Positions 60,985-64,000 of a DNA stretch of 64,000 nucleotides are shown piece by piece. The position numbers were made by a program, and so were the translations under genes. The notes under the pieces are model-generated. The model ran no database searches and had not been told where the DNA came from. It was given only the letters and a program-made list of their open reading frames with translations. Origin of the DNA: Nitrospiraceae bacterium (GTDB taxonomy: Bacteria; Nitrospirota; Thermodesulfovibrionia; UBA6902); the NCBI GenBank assembly GCA_003599275.1, contig QZJG01000051.1, positions 40,836 through 104,835 on the forward strand, read 5' to 3'. The stretch's first letter is position 1. Each line of letters starts with the position of its first letter.

Positions 60985-61168
60985 CTTTTTGGGAACAGCG
61001 CATTACCCGACAGAAAGAGATTGATGCATCTATAGCTGCCAAGGCGGAGTTCGAGTACCTTTACGATAAACCGTATGACGATAAGAAGAAGGTCCGCGTT
61101 GCTGGGCCGTTCACGGTAGAAAGCCTTTCACCTCATCGTGTACTGACTGTAGGCGCTGATGATGAATT

Positions 61169-61245
61169 AGTGGAAAGTGGCCAGTGCCTTGTGGCTAGTG
61201 AAAAGAAAACTGACTACAAGGCACAAGTCACTAATCACGAGTCAC
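61169..61245. repeat. AGTGGCCAGTGCCTTGTGGC-word hairpin inserted in mod
   Basis: Left words AGTGGCCAGTGCCTTGTGGC; right words ACAAGGCACAAGTCACTAAT. Partly complementary (GTGCCTTGT / ACAAGGCAC). Translated in frame as part of Mod. Confidence 0.6.
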
Positions 61246-61384
61246 CTGATTTTGCGCTGATGATTCTGGAAAACCTCAAGACCGCCGGGGTACAGCAGGC
61301 ACATAAGGAAGACAAAATCATATTCACTTCGCTGACACCTTGGCCGGGCGATCTGGTCTGCGCCGAAGGGCGGTATGAAGAAAA

Positions 61385-61431
61385 CCCCTCACCCCAGCCC
61401 TCTCCCCAAAAGGGCGAGGGAGCAAAAGGGG
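61385..61431. repeat. CCCTCACCCCAGCCCTCTCC repeat inserted in mod
   Basis: CCCTCACCCCAGCCCTCTCC followed by AAAAGGGCGAGGGAG: a short palindromic repeat familiar from many bacterial genomes. Translated in frame as NPSPQPSPQKGEGAKGEK. Confidence 0.75.
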
Positions 61432-61700
61432 AAAAACGCGCCGCTATTTTCATCGGCCCTGAGTTCGGCACGGTCTCCCGCCCCGATCTGGTCGCTGCTG
61501 CACGCGAGGCCGGTGATGCAGGTTTCGATGTACTGATTACGTGTGCCTTCAACTACGACGCCCATTCATCGGAGTTCAACAAGCTCGGACGCATCCCGGT
61601 GCTCAAAGCGCGCATGAACGCCGATCTACACATGGCCGATGATCTTAAAAACACCGGCAAGGGGAATTTGTTTGTTATCTTTGGGGAGCCGGATGTGGAA

Positions 61701-62175
61701 GTGGTTAGTGGCTTGTGGTTAGTGACTAAAGACGGAAGGATGGTGGCACACTATGACAGCGTTAAAGAGTTATCAGGACTTGGAAGTTTGGAAGAAATCA
61801 ATCGTGTGGGTAGAGAAAATCTATCACAGCTCAAAGAACTTTCCACAGGAAGAGAAATTCGGGCTGACAAGCCAGATTCGGCGGGCAGCGGTTTCAGTAG
61901 CAGCGAACATCGCGGAGGGAGCGGCGAGGACGGGAACAGGAGAATTTCTTCAGAGTCTAAGCGTAGCGAGCGGTTCGTTGGCAGAGGTGGAAACATTGCT
62001 GATTCTGGCGGGTCGTCTTCAGGTCTTGCCGGGAGCGACAATGCAGGAACTATTGGTCGAAGCAGCGGAGATCAGCAGGATGCTCGGCGGACTAAAGCGC
62101 TCTCTGCAATCAAGACGTTGAACCCTTCTGATTTTCCTCTCTCACTAACCACAAGCCACTATTCACAAGTCACTG
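61701..62175 (+). mobile_element. IVS-like element with four-helix-bundle ORF flanked by 20-bp inverted repeats, inside mod
   Basis: TAGTGGCTTGTGGTTAGTGA (61706-61725) recurs as its exact reverse complement at 62142-62161, with weaker complementarity beyond. Between them sits an intact gene of the S23/23S-rRNA intervening-sequence protein family (61753-62121). The flanking mod sequence reads naturally as one gene if this block is removed: FGEPDVEV joins TVHGVDVFHPNTGE. The layout (long stem plus internal four-helix-bundle ORF) copies that of 23S rRNA IVS elements, but the host here is a protein-coding gene. Confidence 0.8.
61753..62121 (+). CDS. Four-helix-bundle protein (S23 / 23S rRNA IVS family)
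   Basis: 122 residues that match the family almost end to end: SYQDLEVWKKSIVWVEKIYH, FPQEEKFGLTSQIRRAAVSV, ANIAEGAARTGTGEFLQSLS, and VASGSLAEVETLLILAGRL with a final EEISRMLGGLKRSL-like helix. These proteins are encoded inside intervening sequences of 23S rRNA genes and elsewhere; their function is unsettled. The frame differs from that of the surrounding mod gene, which remains open through the whole insert. Because the coding quality is high, I take this as the real coding frame of the element, with mod's frame here being a by-product. Confidence 0.85.
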   Translation: MTALKSYQDLEVWKKSIVWVEKIYHSSKNFPQEEKFGLTSQIRRAAVSVAANIAEGAARTGTGEFLQSLSVASGSLAEVETLLILAGRLQVLPGATMQELLVEAAEISRMLGGLKRSLQSRR

Positions 62176-62508
62176 TCCACGGCGTCGATGTCTTTCATCC
62201 AAATACAGGCGAGGTCCGCAGCGACGGCGCTGAGGGAATAGCCTGCTGGTTCATTGACACCGATTACAATGAAGAAAGCTTCTTCGTTCGACATGCCTAC
62301 TTCCTGGGGGCAAACGATCCTTATAAAGCTCTCAAGACGACCCTTAAGGCCGAGATCAACGAAGATGCTTGGGCAACATTGAACAGCGACACCTCCCGCC
62401 CATTTGATAAACCGAAGACCGGGAGGATAGCGGTGAAGGTGATTAATCATCTGGGGGATGAGGTGATGAAGGTGTTTAGGGTCAATTAATGAGTATGGAA
62501 AATAAATC

Positions 62509-63963
62509 ATGACTATTCATCTCAATGCATTTCCACTGCAAATTCCAGATAAGGCACTAAGCGCATGCTTTATCCCATATGAACAAAAGCAGTTGGATAC
62601 ACTCCGAGCAGACCATCAGGCTACTCATGTTTTTCGGCGACAGGGCGATAATATCCTGATTTTTGCCCATGACGGACAGTATCCAGTTTCTGGAACAGTA
62701 AAATCGATTAACCTTCAAGACAATATTGGCATTTTCTGCTTTCTTGTTAAAGACGGCATTAAAAGACACCTATTAAACATCAATCGTCGTCCGCTCGGCT
62801 TTAGCCCCATAGAACTGGTAAGTGCAAAAAAAGAAGATGATCTTCTTGCCAAAATCATTGGCGATGCTTACCCATTTCAAATCTATGTCAAATACAATAT
62901 CGACACACGAATCATCAGGGACAAGCCCTGTCTTGTTATTGACTGTTCGACTAGGCGAACAGTCAGCGAGAACTGTCTTTATTTTTTGGCAAAAGATTTT
63001 GATCTGATGGGTCGCAATGTTGTTGCGCAGCAGGATGACGGTTACTTGAAACTCTTGGGTTGTGTGACAAAGATTGAGGGTGAGACTCTTTCTGTAGTGC
63101 AGCCGGATGGACAAATTGCGACAATTCAAGGCCGGGGCGCATATCTGCAGGCAAATAGGAAAAACTTTGATGACTATGTTTTGCACACACACGGCAGGGG
63201 AAAAGACGCGATCATGGAAAAAATTAGGGTAACGATTTCGTCCTTCAACGGAGGCGCAAACAAGAAAGCCCGCATTGATACATTAAAAAGATATTTTCAG
63301 TCTAAAGGCATTGTTCTTGTAGACGGAACCCGTGTTGAAATCGAAGAAGCAGAAAATATTCAGGCTATTTGCGGTCAATTGGATAAGCCCGTCTTTGTCT
63401 TTAATGACAACGGCGAAGCAGACTGGGCAGAAAAGGGGTTCTTGCAGTACGGACCGTATACCAAGCGTACTTTTGACCGTAATGATCCGGCTATCTGTGT
63501 GATTTGCGCACAGCACGATAAAGGGCGTGTTGAGCAGTTTGTCAGGAAACTCCTGAAGGGAATTTCCGGGAGCAAGTATTTCAGCAACGGACTTGAGGGT
63601 AAATTCAGTCTTGGTACGAGTCGCGTTGAAGTATTTGCCACCGGCTCGGATGATATCCAGAGCTACAAAACTGCAATAGAAACTGCGATCCGGAAGAAAG
63701 CGGATGACGGTGGCCGTTGGGACTTGGCACTTGTCCAGGTAAGGCAGTCCTTCAAGAAACTGGATGTGAGAGACAACCCTTACTATTTGGGGAAAAACCT
63801 GTTCTTCCTTCACCAGATTCCCGTCCAGGACTTCACAATAGAGTTACTTACTCAGTCCGATTATTCCTTGGGTTACTCCTTGAACAATATGGCGCTCGCC
63901 TGTTTGACCTCGGATGTCAATAATGGACACCAAACCTTTCATGCTGCTCTCTGTTCAGCATAG
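62509..63963 (+). CDS. Long prokaryotic Argonaute, truncated at the MID-PIWI boundary
   Basis: 484 residues. The start IHLNAFPLQIPDKALSACF and THVFRRQGDNI resemble N domains of long pAgos. A PAZ-like/linker part (~105-290) is followed by KGFLQYGPYTKRTFDRNDPA, ICVICAQHDKGRVEQFVRKL and the MID domain with WDLALVQV and NPYYLGKNLFFLHQIPVQDF, which has the Y...K...Q 5'-phosphate pocket pattern. The family continues NNMALATYAKLGG and then the catalytic PIWI domain. Here NNMALA is followed by unrelated sequence and a stop after ~26 residues. PIWI must be missing or lie beyond an insertion past the window end. It is 19 bases after mod, so part of the defence operon. Confidence 0.82.
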   Translation: MTIHLNAFPLQIPDKALSACFIPYEQKQLDTLRADHQATHVFRRQGDNILIFAHDGQYPVSGTVKSINLQDNIGIFCFLVKDGIKRHLLNINRRPLGFSPIELVSAKKEDDLLAKIIGDAYPFQIYVKYNIDTRIIRDKPCLVIDCSTRRTVSENCLYFLAKDFDLMGRNVVAQQDDGYLKLLGCVTKIEGETLSVVQPDGQIATIQGRGAYLQANRKNFDDYVLHTHGRGKDAIMEKIRVTISSFNGGANKKARIDTLKRYFQSKGIVLVDGTRVEIEEAENIQAICGQLDKPVFVFNDNGEADWAEKGFLQYGPYTKRTFDRNDPAICVICAQHDKGRVEQFVRKLLKGISGSKYFSNGLEGKFSLGTSRVEVFATGSDDIQSYKTAIETAIRKKADDGGRWDLALVQVRQSFKKLDVRDNPYYLGKNLFFLHQIPVQDFTIELLTQSDYSLGYSLNNMALACLTSDVNNGHQTFHAALCSA

Positions 63964-64000
63964 AATCTTTGTTCGTATGCAGCGGGGGATAAGTACCCCA

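Larger units (their letters stand above)
59703..62489 (+). pseudogene. Type III-like Mod methyltransferase, main part (lacks DPPY; carries repeat and four-helix-bundle insertions)
   Basis: From ~59742 the frame gives VKDGNVDHITREPEQVKAF, SIFVQIGNENVHRIRAVLDE, the SAM-binding motif [20 protein letters not shown], and the C-terminal target-recognition part (EWEIPREMPSNW, GVDVFHPNTGEVRS, IACWFIDTDYNEESFFVRH). Motif I is present but the catalytic DPPY was lost at the frameshift, so the enzyme should be inactive unless the frameshift is a sequence error. The open frame also crosses foreign inserts: short-word palindromes at ~60877-60984 and ~61169-61245, a CCCTCACCCCAGCCCTCTCC repeat at 61385-61431, and a ~470-base element with a four-helix-bundle gene at 61701-62175. 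All keep the frame open. Confidence 0.8.

Noticed and set aside
63901..64000. Insertion sequence end or transposase fragment at the window edge
   Set aside because: A foreign boundary is likely, but the remaining ~100 bases show no recognisable transposase motif or terminal repeat, so no element type can be named.

Overview
The window reads like a chromosomal segment of an anaerobic, diderm, Gram-negative-type bacterium, most likely a Nitrospirota (Thermodesulfovibrionia-like) lineage. This placement is inferred from gene content: a bacterial Wood-Ljungdahl CODH/ACS locus, a Hyf-like membrane complex without nickel ligands, ThyX, ExeA/GspB, a rhombosortase with its lipoprotein target, and many short palindromic repeats. 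No rRNA or other phylogenetic marker was available to test it.

Layout. 27-2160: tRNA-Arg(CCT), a decayed tyrosine-recombinase end, and a rhombosortase/rhombotarget pair whose sortase ORF runs into a decayed GDYXXLXY-type gene. 2345-8689: a sigma-54 activator with a strong inverted repeat at its start, a three-module LplT/PlsC/acyl-ACP-synthetase fusion, an exported amidohydrolase and an acyltransferase stub. 8853-14864: lgt, an FKBP isomerase, panB, a chemoreceptor, a structured intergenic element, and ExeA plus GspB. 14877-22151: a minus-strand six-gene hyfBCEFGI-like operon whose large subunit lacks the Ni-binding cysteines. 22295-25207: asnS, a small helical protein and an MscS channel. 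25294-27817: a compact RiPP-like cluster (53-aa precursor, HPr-kinase-like protein, radical SAM enzyme, PqqD) behind a promoter with a palindromic operator. 27907-39396: mixed genes (VOC protein, DUF4160/DUF2442 remnant, AAA/DUF4143 ATPase, PadR plus ChrA, methyltransferase, a P-type ATPase interrupted in frame by three repeat types, UspA, ThyX, two PilZ proteins). 39464-54467: the energy-metabolism core: CooC, AcsE, AcsD, AcsC, a PerR/Fur repressor, AcsB, CODH, and a NuoE/NuoF/ferredoxin/NuoG-like NADH-linked module. 54707-64000: a defence island with a BPTD_3080-like type III restriction subunit, a DUF4062/ATPase, a damaged Mod methyltransferase and a long prokaryotic Argonaute cut off where its PIWI domain should begin.

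How the genes work together. AcsE, AcsC/D, AcsB and CODH form the carbonyl branch of CO2 fixation or acetyl-CoA oxidation, and CooC loads nickel into CODH. The Nuo-like subunits beside them probably exchange electrons between ferredoxin and NAD(P)H, and the Hyf-like complex may couple redox chemistry to ion transport. The defence genes overlap or nearly touch and look like one operon.

The most unusual signal is a four-helix-bundle (23S rRNA IVS/S23-type) ORF flanked by a perfect 20-bp inverted repeat. It is inserted inside the mod gene in another frame while the host frame stays open. Related short-word hairpins are scattered through the window, both between genes and in frame inside genes, which suggests one family of autonomous and non-autonomous palindromic elements.
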